The notes beneath the pieces were generated by a model, which saw nothing but the letters and a program-made list of their open reading frames with translations, was not told the origin of the DNA and made no database searches. The position numbers and the translations under genes were made by a program. Of a stretch of 16,753 nt of DNA, positions 8,013 to 15,784 are shown one piece after another. This stretch comes from Candidatus Aminicenantota bacterium (GTDB taxonomy: Bacteria; Acidobacteriota; Aminicenantia; UBA2199). Numbering within the stretch: position 1 is the stretch's first letter; the number at the start of each line of letters is the position of its first letter. The stretch is taken from assembly GCA_030612495.1 (NCBI GenBank), contig JAUWNT010000036.1:1-16753 (forward strand), read 5' to 3'.

Positions 8013-8854
8013 TGAAGTCAAAGCTTTTTATCTTTGTAGTTGTGTCATTTATATTGGCAGGGGTATTTCAATATGATTATGATTCACATATAAATTATTT
8101 TTCTGAGAAGAATATTTTTGTTACTTTACCTAAGGGAAAAACTTTAGAGATATTATCTTTTGGTTTTAAAAATTTTGTAGCTGATATGATTTTTATATGG
8201 TCTATTCAGTTTTATTCTAATTACAGTTTGATGAACAGATTTGAATACGTTGAAGACATTTATAATATAATAACTGATCTAAATCCAGAATATAAAGCTC
8301 CATATTATGTTGGTTCCTGGATAATGGCATTGGAGTTGAATGATTATAAAATGGCGATAAGGCTTCTTCAAAAGGCATCAAAAAATTTGAACAATGAATG
8401 GGATTTTGATTTTGAATCAGGATATTATGCATTTAAATATCTTAAAGATTATAAACTAGCGGAAAAATATTATAGAAAAGCTGCTGGGAAACCGGGTGCT
8501 CCTTCATTTGTAAAGAGATGGCAAGCACACACTGTTTATATGGAAGATAATTTAACATATGCTTTTAAAATGTGGTTGGAGATAGAAAGAGGTGCAAAAA
8601 ATAAACTGGAAAAAAATTCCGCATTAAATCATCTTTATCAAATTAAGTTTGAAATTGATAAGAATAACCTTGAAAAAAAAGTGGAACTCTTTAACCAAAG
8701 ATTTAAAAAAAGGCCATATAATTTAGAAGCATTGAAGAGAAAAGGAATTTTATATATAATTCCTAAAGATTTTAATGGTGATGATTATATATATGATTTT
8801 AAAACAGGTAAAATTAAAGCAAAGAAGGTATTTAGATGGAAGAAGTTTTCTTAA
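8012..8854 (+). CDS. Membrane-anchored TPR-like protein between ABC transporter and prepilin peptidase genes
   Basis: 280 residues from a GTG at 8012 that shares its G with the permease stop. An uncleaved signal-anchor is likely at residues 4-20, leaving the rest in the periplasm. A conserved-looking stretch follows (LEILSFGFKNFVADMIFIWSIQFYSN, about 45-70). Next are helical repeats of TPR character: NRFEYVEDIYNIITDLNPEY, NDYKMAIRLLQKASKNLNNEW and KDYKLAEKYYRKAAGKPGAP. The C-terminus (LKRKGILYIIPKDFNGDDYIYDFKTGKI) resembles the end of major pseudopilins (Pro-x-Asp, Gly-x-x-Tyr-x-Tyr, then Gly). From memory, TPR proteins of this type accompany PilH/PilI-like ABC genes in some pilus loci. It may be the functional counterpart of PilG, which I cannot confirm. 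The gene ends 19 bases inside the prepilin peptidase gene. Confidence 0.8.
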   Translation: MKSKLFIFVVVSFILAGVFQYDYDSHINYFSEKNIFVTLPKGKTLEILSFGFKNFVADMIFIWSIQFYSNYSLMNRFEYVEDIYNIITDLNPEYKAPYYVGSWIMALELNDYKMAIRLLQKASKNLNNEWDFDFESGYYAFKYLKDYKLAEKYYRKAAGKPGAPSFVKRWQAHTVYMEDNLTYAFKMWLEIERGAKNKLEKNSALNHLYQIKFEIDKNNLEKKVELFNQRFKKRPYNLEALKRKGILYIIPKDFNGDDYIYDFKTGKIKAKKVFRWKKFS

Positions 8855-9603
8855 TATTACTCGGACTTATTATAGGTAGTTTTTTAAATGTTCTGATTTA
8901 CAGGATGCCTATTGGAAAAAGTATAGTTAAACCGCGCTCTTATTGTCCTAAATGCAAGAAACCTATAAAATTTTATGACAATATTCCAGTTATAAGTTTT
9001 ATTATTTTAAGAGGAAAATGTAGAGGTTGTAAAGCAAAAATATCATTACAATATCCTTTGGTGGAAATATTTACTGCTTTTACTTTCTGGATTTCATATT
9101 CTTTTTACTTCTCAATCTCTCCGATTTATACTCTTTTTACAATTATGTTTTTGTGCATAATGGTTGTTCTTGCAATAATTGATTTCAAACACATGATTCT
9201 TCCAGATGAACTTACAATTGGTGGGGGTGTTCTCTTCCTAATATATTCATTTTTTAACCCTTTAATTACATATAAAGATGCATTTATTTCTGCTTTTGGC
9301 TCAGCTTTGGTTTTTACACTTTTATATTTCTTTTATCTAAAGGTTCGAAAGATCGAAGGCCTCGGTTTTGGAGATGTAAAGATGATGATTCTTTTAGGTG
9401 CATTTTTGGGTGTAAATAAATTGTTAATTGCACTTTTATTAGCCTCTTTATCTGGTGTAATTATTGGATTTATATTTATTATATTCAAAGGTAAGGATTT
9501 AAAGACCAAATTACCATTTGGTACTTTTCTTGGTTTAGGGGCCTATGTTTCTGTTTTTTGGGGAGATTGTGTTTTGAGGTTTATCCAATCTGTTTTACGT
9601 TAA
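8836..9603 (+). CDS. pilD: Prepilin peptidase / N-methyltransferase (PilD, A24 family)
   Basis: A 255-residue polytopic membrane enzyme that cleaves the leader of type IV prepilins and pseudopilins and N-methylates the new first residue. The N-terminal domain has GSFLNVLIYRMP and two zinc-type Cys pairs (Cys37/Cys40 and Cys62/Cys65) flanking YDNIPVISF, as in bifunctional PilD enzymes. The aspartyl protease sites are Asp116 (IDFKHMILPDE) and Asp180 (GLGFGDVKMM). The C-terminal PFGTFLGLGA motif is also present, and about seven hydrophobic segments are visible. All hallmark residues are intact. The ATG at 8836 is preceded by AAGG and lies inside the end of the TPR-like gene, suggesting coupled translation. 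No prepilin, PilB/PilC or secretin gene is in the window, so type IV pili versus type II secretion as client is not resolved. Confidence 0.96.
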   Translation: MEEVFLILLGLIIGSFLNVLIYRMPIGKSIVKPRSYCPKCKKPIKFYDNIPVISFIILRGKCRGCKAKISLQYPLVEIFTAFTFWISYSFYFSISPIYTLFTIMFLCIMVVLAIIDFKHMILPDELTIGGGVLFLIYSFFNPLITYKDAFISAFGSALVFTLLYFFYLKVRKIEGLGFGDVKMMILLGAFLGVNKLLIALLLASLSGVIIGFIFIIFKGKDLKTKLPFGTFLGLGAYVSVFWGDCVLRFIQSVLR

Positions 9604-9632
9604 TACTTATGATGGATAAAATGGGAAATTAA

Positions 9633-11129
9633 ATGAAAAAAAACAGTTTAATATTTATTTTAATAATTCAAATTTTATTAATATTTATTTTTGAGAATAT
9701 TTATTCTATATTAAAGGAAATGGAAGGCAAAGAGATTATTGAGATTAAGACAAAGTGTGATTTAATGTCAGATTTGTTTGTTGAGAAGTTTAAATCAAAT
9801 ATAAATAAAATGAGAGAGAAAGGATATTTTGATCGCATTTCGATTTATTCAAATTTAAAAATTGCAAAATCTACATCTGGAATTAAGCAAGGCTTGATTT
9901 ATATTATTAAAGCTCTAAAAGGTGATAAGAAGAGTATAGTTTTTGAAAAAAATATTGATTCATCTTCTCTTAAGATTATAAAAAACCTAAAAAGCATCTT
10001 CCTTGGCTTTTTGATTGTTATTGGTGCTTTTTTTGTTTTTACAGGATTTTATTTGCTTTTTTTGATAAAAAAAGTTAAAAATGATGTCAAGATAAAAAGC
10101 ATATCTCCACTTCATAATTATCTAAAGGAATTAAAGGATAGCGAAATAGAACTAAAGGATATTATTGAAAAGCAGCAGGAGAAAGTAGTTAAAGAAGAAA
10201 AGCTAAATGAAATCATTATAAATAAAATCAACACTGGTATAATATTTGTGAATAAATCCGATAGGATTGAGATGTTTAATTCAGTAGCAGAAGTAATATT
10301 TTCTCAAAGTTATGCTAATGCAAAAAATAACAGCCTGGAGAATATATTAAAAAAATTTCCTGAAATTCTGAGTTTTATAAAAGTAAAAGAGGGTCAAAGG
10401 ATATCCTCGCAAATAGTTGATAATAGTAAAGTGTTTAAGATAGACTTGATCCCTATAGGAGATACTGGGAATTTAATTTTAGTAAAGGATATCACTGATG
10501 AGAAAATGAGGGGAGAGATAGAAAGAAGGAATAAGAATTTCATAATGCTTGGAGAGATGACTGCATTTCTTGCACACGAGGTTAGAAATTCCCTAGGTGT
10601 TATTTATGGATATACAAAAACAATGAAATCTAAAGGAGAAAAGTTGGGTAAAGTGAATAATGAAATACGATTTCTATCAAGCATGATGGAGAGTTTCTTG
10701 AGTTTTTCAAAACCAATTAAAGTAGAGAAACAAAAAAAGGTTAATCTGTACGAATTATTGAGTAAACTTGCCTGTGAAAATGAGCTTGAAATTGAAATCT
10801 CTGAAAAAGAAATTTTTATTTGTTTTGAAAAGACTCTCATAACTTCAATATTCTCAAATCTTTTAAAGAATTCCAGGGAAGCAGGGGCTAATAGGATTGA
10901 GGTTGCTTTTTATGATGAAAACAATTTAGAAATAATTTTAAAAGATAATGGAAAAGGTATTGATAAGAAGAATATAGAAAATGTTTGGTATCCGTTTTTT
11001 ACAACCAGGGATAAAGGAACGGGTATGGGGCTTGCAATCGTTAAAAAGATTGTAAATTCTCTAAATGGAGAGATATTTATTTTAGATTCAAAAAAAGGTG
11101 CTACTTTTAAGATTGTTTTTTATAAATAA
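9633..11129 (+). CDS. Membrane-bound PAS-type sensor histidine kinase, PilS/NtrB-like
   Basis: 498 residues. Two membrane segments (about 5-25 and 122-146) enclose a periplasmic domain of about 95 residues that I do not recognise. A charged linker or coiled coil (about 160-192) follows, with no convincing HAMP domain. A PAS-like domain spans about 193-290 (INTGIIFVNKSDRIEMFNSV to LILVKDITDE). The HisKA H-box is LAHEVRNSLGVIYGY, with His315. The HATPase domain has an N-box (SNLLKNSREAGA), a G1 box (DNGKGI), an F-box (YPFFTTRDKG) and a G2 box (TGMGLAIV), all intact. This layout is that of NtrB/ZraS/PilS kinases, which usually pair with sigma54 activators. Here the next gene encodes only a receiver domain. 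The gene follows the prepilin peptidase by 29 bases with a weak GGGA site, so it probably belongs to the same transcript. Its position beside pilus genes favours a PilS-like role. Confidence 0.92.
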   Translation: MKKNSLIFILIIQILLIFIFENIYSILKEMEGKEIIEIKTKCDLMSDLFVEKFKSNINKMREKGYFDRISIYSNLKIAKSTSGIKQGLIYIIKALKGDKKSIVFEKNIDSSSLKIIKNLKSIFLGFLIVIGAFFVFTGFYLLFLIKKVKNDVKIKSISPLHNYLKELKDSEIELKDIIEKQQEKVVKEEKLNEIIINKINTGIIFVNKSDRIEMFNSVAEVIFSQSYANAKNNSLENILKKFPEILSFIKVKEGQRISSQIVDNSKVFKIDLIPIGDTGNLILVKDITDEKMRGEIERRNKNFIMLGEMTAFLAHEVRNSLGVIYGYTKTMKSKGEKLGKVNNEIRFLSSMMESFLSFSKPIKVEKQKKVNLYELLSKLACENELEIEISEKEIFICFEKTLITSIFSNLLKNSREAGANRIEVAFYDENNLEIILKDNGKGIDKKNIENVWYPFFTTRDKGTGMGLAIVKKIVNSLNGEIFILDSKKGATFKIVFYK

Positions 11130-11191
11130 TTTATATACTTTTACCCTTTACCCTTGCTTTATTTATTGATTTTTATTAATATTAACAATAA

Positions 11192-11557
11192 ATGGAAAAG
11201 AAAAAAGTATTAATTGTAGATGATGAAGAGTTCATAAGAGATTTGGTTTATGATTTCCTTGAATTCAAGAACATTGAGTGTGATAAAGCTGAAAATCGAG
11301 ATGATGCTTTAGAATTAATATCAAAACATAATTATGATTTAATATTATTGGACAGGAATCTAAAAAATTTCAAATCAGAGAATATGATTAAAAAAATAAA
11401 AAAAATAAATAATAAAATCCCGATTATAATGCTAACTGGAGAAAATGAGTTTTACGAGAGTCCTTTTAAAGAGCCAGGTATATGTGAAGTAATATCTAAA
11501 CCTTTTCAATATGATGGTTTTATGAATAAAATAAGTTCTTATTTGGGGTTGAAATGA
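11192..11557 (+). CDS. Single-domain (receiver-only) response regulator
   Basis: 121 residues, just one CheY-type receiver domain. Acidic pocket Asp10/Asp11 (VDDEE), phosphoacceptor Asp54 (LILLDRNL), Thr82 (MLTGE) and Lys103-Pro104 (ISKPF) are all present, so it should be phosphorylatable. There is no DNA-binding, AAA+ or enzymatic output domain, and the stop is genuine: the next gene starts within it (ATGA) in another frame. The closest likely partner is the membrane kinase 62 bases upstream. It could act through protein-protein contact or as a phosphorelay intermediate. No ribosome binding site is visible upstream; the leader is almost entirely A/T (AATATTAACAATAA), which leaves leaderless or weak initiation possible. 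The 4-base overlap ties its translation to the S55-like gene. Confidence 0.92.
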   Translation: MEKKKVLIVDDEEFIRDLVYDFLEFKNIECDKAENRDDALELISKHNYDLILLDRNLKNFKSENMIKKIKKINNKIPIIMLTGENEFYESPFKEPGICEVISKPFQYDGFMNKISSYLGLK

Positions 11558-13323
11558 AAAAAAAATTAATCTTTTTATTATTTATTATTTGTTTTTGTGT
11601 GAAAAGTTCATATCCTGAAATAATGAAATTGTCTGAAATACGGCCTGGAATGAAGGGTGAAGGCAAGACTATATTTAAAAATACAAAAATTGAGGTTTTT
11701 GAATTTGAGGTGCTAGGATTTGTTGAAAAGTTTGTACCTGACAAAACTTTGATAATTGTTGAAATCAAATCTCCAGTTCTTGAAGGAGGAGGGATTTTAG
11801 AAGGTATGAGTGGCAGCCCTTTGTATATTAATGGAAAAATAATAGGAGCTGTATCTTATGGGTTTAGCTTTTCGAAGAAACCAATTGCAGGAGTTACCCC
11901 AATTGAAGATATTATAAAGACTTCAGATTATAATAATCAGGCATATTTTATAGATATTTCAGATATTAAGCTTGAATTTGATAAAAAAAGTATAAAAAAT
12001 GTTGCACATTTAATTCAAGAAGAATTGATAAAAAGAATGAATTTTTCCCATGTTAAGAGTATTTTACCTATAAAGCTTATTTCAACAAGTAAGGGGATGA
12101 ATCCTTTAACACTTTCCTATCTGAAGCCCATGTTTACTCCTTTAAATAATATTGAATTTTCTAAAAACATAAAAAAAAATTCTATTAACAATAATTTGTT
12201 TAAAATATCAGAGGGAGATGCTGTTTCAATCCCTCTAATAAAAGGTGATTTTGAATATTCTGCTTCAGGTACAGTTAGTTATGTTGATGGTAAAAAGATA
12301 TATTTATTCGGGCATCCTTTTTTTAATTTAGGTACAGTTGACTTTCCTTTACATAAAGCAGAGATAATTTCAGTTGTTCCATCTTATCAAAGTGGATTTA
12401 AACTTACAGCTTCAAGAAATATGATAGGAACTGTGGTTCAGGATAGGTTTTCAGGTGTTCAGGGAGAATTGGGTGGAAAACCTTATATGATTCCAATGAA
12501 GGTTTTTCTGAAGAACAGAAATAGAAAATTTGATATTAAGATAGTAAGTCATCCCCTTTTAACTCCTTCTCTTGCTGCAATTTCATTAATGAATATACTT
12601 TCATCTGAATATCAGCAATATGGTTTCCAGTCATTAAGAGTAAAGGGGAAAATATTTATAGAAGACGAAAAGAATATTATCTTAGATGACCTTTTTAGTG
12701 GCCTGAATTCTTCTGATGAATTTACAAATTTAATACTTGCTATAAATTTTTTTCTTATGAATAATAGAGAGAAAAGGATAAAAATTCAAAAAATAGATTT
12801 TGAAATAAGTAGCTCTGAGACAGTAAGAAGAACAAATATTGAAAATGTAATCATTAATAAGAATTCCTTTTCCCCTGGTGAAATTATAAGTGTTAAAATT
12901 ATTTTTAAAAATGAAAGAGGAAATAGGACTGTGAAGAACATAAATGTAAAAGTTCCAAAACTAAAGCCAGGCTCAGATTTTTATCTAATGGTAGCAGATA
13001 AAAATGAGATGGCAAGTTTTGAATCAAAAAATATCAAATCTTCATATTTTCCCATTAAATTGAGTTCTTTAGTAAGAGCGATTAATAACCTTAGGAAGAA
13101 CAATAGAGTCTATTTTAAAATATTGGCTCCAGTTAAAAGTTTGTTCATTAAAGGGTATGAATACTCAAACCTCCCACAGAGTTTAAAAAATGTATTTATT
13201 TTTAACTCTTCTTCAAATGTTCAATCAGAAATGAAATATTCTACATTGATGGAATATCAAATGGTAATTCCAGCTGTTGTGAGAGGGAAAAAACTATTTA
13301 AGTTGAAAATTAAAGAGAGGTAA
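11554..13323 (+). CDS. Exported SpoIVB-like (family S55) peptidase-domain protein
   Basis: 589 residues with an N-terminal signal peptide (KKKLIFLLFIICFCVKSSYP), so it is exported. The next stretch (LSEIRPGMKGEGKTIF, then LEGMSGSPLYINGKIIGAVSYGF and KPIAGVTPIEDI) is characteristic of the SpoIVB/S55 group. GMSGSP places the candidate nucleophile at Ser86, by analogy to GDSGGP. A second conserved block at about 238-305 (SGTVSYVDGKKIYLFGHPFF, then NMIGTVVQDRFSGVQGELG) carries candidate His254. In Bacillus SpoIVB the GH motif precedes GMSGSP; here the order is reversed, as after circular permutation. No PDZ domain is apparent. The C-terminal about 180 residues include a probable Ig-like beta-domain (NSFSPGEIISVKIIFKNERG). 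Sporulation genes are absent, so this is an envelope protein rather than a sigma-K checkpoint protease. Proteolytic activity and substrate are unproven. Confidence 0.85.
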   Translation: MKKKLIFLLFIICFCVKSSYPEIMKLSEIRPGMKGEGKTIFKNTKIEVFEFEVLGFVEKFVPDKTLIIVEIKSPVLEGGGILEGMSGSPLYINGKIIGAVSYGFSFSKKPIAGVTPIEDIIKTSDYNNQAYFIDISDIKLEFDKKSIKNVAHLIQEELIKRMNFSHVKSILPIKLISTSKGMNPLTLSYLKPMFTPLNNIEFSKNIKKNSINNNLFKISEGDAVSIPLIKGDFEYSASGTVSYVDGKKIYLFGHPFFNLGTVDFPLHKAEIISVVPSYQSGFKLTASRNMIGTVVQDRFSGVQGELGGKPYMIPMKVFLKNRNRKFDIKIVSHPLLTPSLAAISLMNILSSEYQQYGFQSLRVKGKIFIEDEKNIILDDLFSGLNSSDEFTNLILAINFFLMNNREKRIKIQKIDFEISSSETVRRTNIENVIINKNSFSPGEIISVKIIFKNERGNRTVKNINVKVPKLKPGSDFYLMVADKNEMASFESKNIKSSYFPIKLSSLVRAINNLRKNNRVYFKILAPVKSLFIKGYEYSNLPQSLKNVFIFNSSSNVQSEMKYSTLMEYQMVIPAVVRGKKLFKLKIKER

Positions 13324-13324
13324 C

Positions 13325-15361
13325 ATGAGAAAAACGAGGATTGTTCTTTTTGTTTTATTATTGTTCACATATTTTATTTGTAGGTTATATCCTGTTCAAG
13401 TAAAGAAAATAGAAGTAAAAAGTTATAAAGATTTTCAGGAAGGAAATTTTAGAGGAACAAGTATTGATAATAGAGGCAGGCTGTTTATTGGGCCTGAGAT
13501 AAAAATCATAAAGGGACCAGAGAGAGAGTACTATCTGTCACTTGATTTCATAAATAAAAAAGAAATTTTTGTTGGAGTAGGGCATAGTGCAGGAGTTTAT
13601 AAAATAGTGATAGAAACAGGTGAAGTTAAAGAAATTTTTAAGTCAGATCAGCTTGATGTATATGGTCTTTTAGTTAAGAGTAATGGAGAAGTGTATGCAG
13701 GAACTTCTCCGAGCGGAAAAATTTATAAAATAGGAAAAGACAAGAAGGTTGTTGAATTTTTTAATCCTGATGAAAAGTTTATATGGGATATGAAAGAAGA
13801 TAAAGAGGGAAATATTATTTGTGCAGTAGGTAATGGTGGAGGTGTGTACGAAATAAAAGGCCATGGAGATGGATATAAAATTTTTGCAGCAGAGGATTCT
13901 CATATTGTTACGCTTTTTATTACAAAAGACAATTCAATACTAGCTGGAAGTGGAGATAGGGGGATCGTATATAAAATCAATAATAGAAAGGTTAAGGTAT
14001 TATTTGATTCTCCTTTTGAAGAGATAAAAGGAATTTGTGAAGATATGGAGGGGAATATTTTCTTTTCTGCTACAAGAGGGGTAAGTTCTTATAAAGAAAT
14101 AAATATAAAGAAGGTTGAACCCTTTTTTAATAATAAAAAAGATAAAACAACCAAAAAAGTAAATAATGAAAAAAGTGCTTTATATTGTATACATACAAAT
14201 GGGATAGTTGAAAAAATATGGTCATCTGAAAAAGAATATATATATTCAATTTCTTATGATAAAAGAGATGATGGAGTGATTGTAGCAACTGGAAATTCTG
14301 GAAGGTTGTATAAGATAAAAAAAGATAGAAGTTTTAATTTAATATTTGAGAGTGAATCAGCTCAATTATTCAAAATTAAGGGAAATGGGAATGGATTTAC
14401 ATTAATAAGCAATAATTCATCATCTGTAATAAAAATTAAAGATAAGTTAAATTCGAAAGGCACATATCTTTCACAAATATTCGATTTAAAAGTAAAATCA
14501 AGATTGGGAAGGATTTACTGGGATAGTTTAACACAAAATAATTCAGCGATTTCCTTTTTTGTGAGAGCAGGGAATTCTAATATACCTGATAAAACATGGT
14601 CTGAATGGTCACCCCCATTTATTGATAAAGAAAATTCGGACTTGAATATTTCTGGATATAGATACTTTCAAGTGAAGGTTTTACTGAACTCATCAAATAT
14701 GGCTAAAAGCCCATTCTTAAAGAATTTTAGATTGTTTTATGTCCAGGTAAATTTAAAACCTGTTATAGAAAAGATAGAAATCAGTAAGCCTGATCGGATA
14801 AAAATTAATGATAATAAAGACAAGAGAATATTAAAAAATGAAAAGTATCTAAATATTGGATGGGAAGCAAATGATCCAAATAATGATCTATTAAAATATA
14901 GGATTTTTATAAAAAGGGTTATGGACAAAAATTGGATTATTTTCAAAAAAGATATAACTGAAAAAAAAATAAAGATCTGGACTGAATTATTTGAGGATGG
15001 AAAATATTCGGCAAAAATTATTGCAGATGATAGCCTTGCTAACCCACAATCACAATCAAAATCATATACAAGGATATCTCAACCATTTGTCATTGATTCA
15101 ACCGCTCCAGTATTAAGTGATTTTATAATAAAAAACAGGAGAGTAAGTTTTAAAGTTTTTGATAAAACTTCTATCATTTCTGAGGTGTGTTATTCTATTA
15201 ATGGGAGTGTGTGGTCACCTCTATTTCCAAAGGATATGATAAATGATTCAAGATCTGAGGAATATGAATTTGATCTGAGAAATCAAGATTCACAAAAAAT
15301 TGTTTTTATTAAGGTATCAGATGAATTTCGAAATTATAAGGTTTTTCAAAAAGAATTTTAA
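13325..15361 (+). CDS. Exported beta-propeller protein with C-terminal Ig/FnIII-like domains
   Basis: 678 residues, with a signal peptide at about 1-22 (MRKTRIVLFVLLLFTYFICR). Residues about 40-375 contain a repeated unit of the form x-G-x-G-x-x-G-x-[VI]-Y-[KE]-I. Clear copies are GVGHSAGVYKI, GTSPSGKIYKI, AVGNGGGVYEI, GSGDRGIVYKI and ATGNSGRLYKI. The tyrosines at 92, 134, 175 and 216 are about 41 residues apart, followed by degenerate copies up to Tyr329. This suggests a seven-bladed propeller of the WD40-like/two-component-regulator-propeller type. After it come a jelly-roll-like stretch (about 380-475, TWSEWSPPF) and two Ig/FnIII-like modules, the last with STAPVLSDF and CYSINGSVWSPLFPKD. 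No catalytic motif is evident; binding or scaffolding in the envelope is likely. The ATG lies one base after the S55-like gene's stop, preceded by GAGAGG, so the two are co-translated. Confidence 0.8.
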   Translation: MRKTRIVLFVLLLFTYFICRLYPVQVKKIEVKSYKDFQEGNFRGTSIDNRGRLFIGPEIKIIKGPEREYYLSLDFINKKEIFVGVGHSAGVYKIVIETGEVKEIFKSDQLDVYGLLVKSNGEVYAGTSPSGKIYKIGKDKKVVEFFNPDEKFIWDMKEDKEGNIICAVGNGGGVYEIKGHGDGYKIFAAEDSHIVTLFITKDNSILAGSGDRGIVYKINNRKVKVLFDSPFEEIKGICEDMEGNIFFSATRGVSSYKEINIKKVEPFFNNKKDKTTKKVNNEKSALYCIHTNGIVEKIWSSEKEYIYSISYDKRDDGVIVATGNSGRLYKIKKDRSFNLIFESESAQLFKIKGNGNGFTLISNNSSSVIKIKDKLNSKGTYLSQIFDLKVKSRLGRIYWDSLTQNNSAISFFVRAGNSNIPDKTWSEWSPPFIDKENSDLNISGYRYFQVKVLLNSSNMAKSPFLKNFRLFYVQVNLKPVIEKIEISKPDRIKINDNKDKRILKNEKYLNIGWEANDPNNDLLKYRIFIKRVMDKNWIIFKKDITEKKIKIWTELFEDGKYSAKIIADDSLANPQSQSKSYTRISQPFVIDSTAPVLSDFIIKNRRVSFKVFDKTSIISEVCYSINGSVWSPLFPKDMINDSRSEEYEFDLRNQDSQKIVFIKVSDEFRNYKVFQKEF

Positions 15362-15393
15362 GGTGATCTGAATTGTATTTAATTGATAAATAT

Positions 15394-15400
15394 AAGGAGG
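15394..15400 (+). promoter_or_regulatory. Ribosome binding site that sets the start of the small membrane protein
   Basis: AAGGAGG, 9 bases before the ATG at 15410. A TTG at 15383 in the same frame lies before this site and has none of its own, so the shorter protein is preferred. Confidence 0.8.
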
Positions 15401-15409
15401 TTCAAAGAG

Positions 15410-15784
15410 ATGAAAAATAGTGGAAAAATTACATTTGGCGGATTCATTTTTTTATTATTGATTGTATATGGAGGGTTTGTTGCAGTAAAATTAATAGGTG
15501 CGAAATATATGCAATCTCAAATCAAAAATGAAGTATTTGATGAAATGGGGGTTTTAAGAGGCGCTGGTTTTACATCAGAAAAAGGTGAACAAGCTATTAT
15601 AGATATCTTGTTGAAACACAAGTCTGTTGTATTTGACAAAAATCAAGGTGTTGTTGAGGTGACTATTGATAGGAAAAAAGGCAGTATAAAATATCGTTTT
15701 GAATATAAAATTAAATCAGATCTTATTCTATTTAAAAAAATAAAATCTATTGTAGTAGATGAAAAAGTAAGAAGCTATGATTAA
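15410..15784 (+). CDS. Small single-pass membrane protein, DUF4845-like
   Basis: 124 residues from the ATG at 15410. One membrane segment at about residues 9-28 (FGGFIFLLLIVYGGFVAVKL) is preceded by a short positive N-terminus, so the remaining about 95 residues probably face the periplasm. That part has a helix (MQSQIKNEVFDEMG), a second one (GEQAIIDILLKHKS) and alternating beta-strands (QGVVEVTIDRKKGSIKYRFEYKIKSDL). The layout resembles DUF4845-type proteins of unknown function; the match is by general shape and is not secure. It follows the propeller gene by 48 bases and ends 8 bases inside the AI-2E-family gene. I do not assign a function. Confidence 0.75.
   Translation: MKNSGKITFGGFIFLLLIVYGGFVAVKLIGAKYMQSQIKNEVFDEMGVLRGAGFTSEKGEQAIIDILLKHKSVVFDKNQGVVEVTIDRKKGSIKYRFEYKIKSDLILFKKIKSIVVDEKVRSYD

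Noticed and set aside
11143..11157. TTTACCC tandem repeat as a regulatory or CRISPR-like repeat
   Set aside because: Only two copies of seven bases, with no further copies nearby. Chance is likely in this base composition.
11554..13323. SpoIVB sporulation checkpoint protease
   Set aside because: No sporulation genes nearby, motif order differs, no PDZ domain, and the neighbours indicate a diderm envelope setting.
15383..15409. TTG start for the small membrane protein
   Set aside because: A strong AAGGAGG site lies downstream of this TTG and before the ATG at 15410, and the added residues precede a natural N-terminus.
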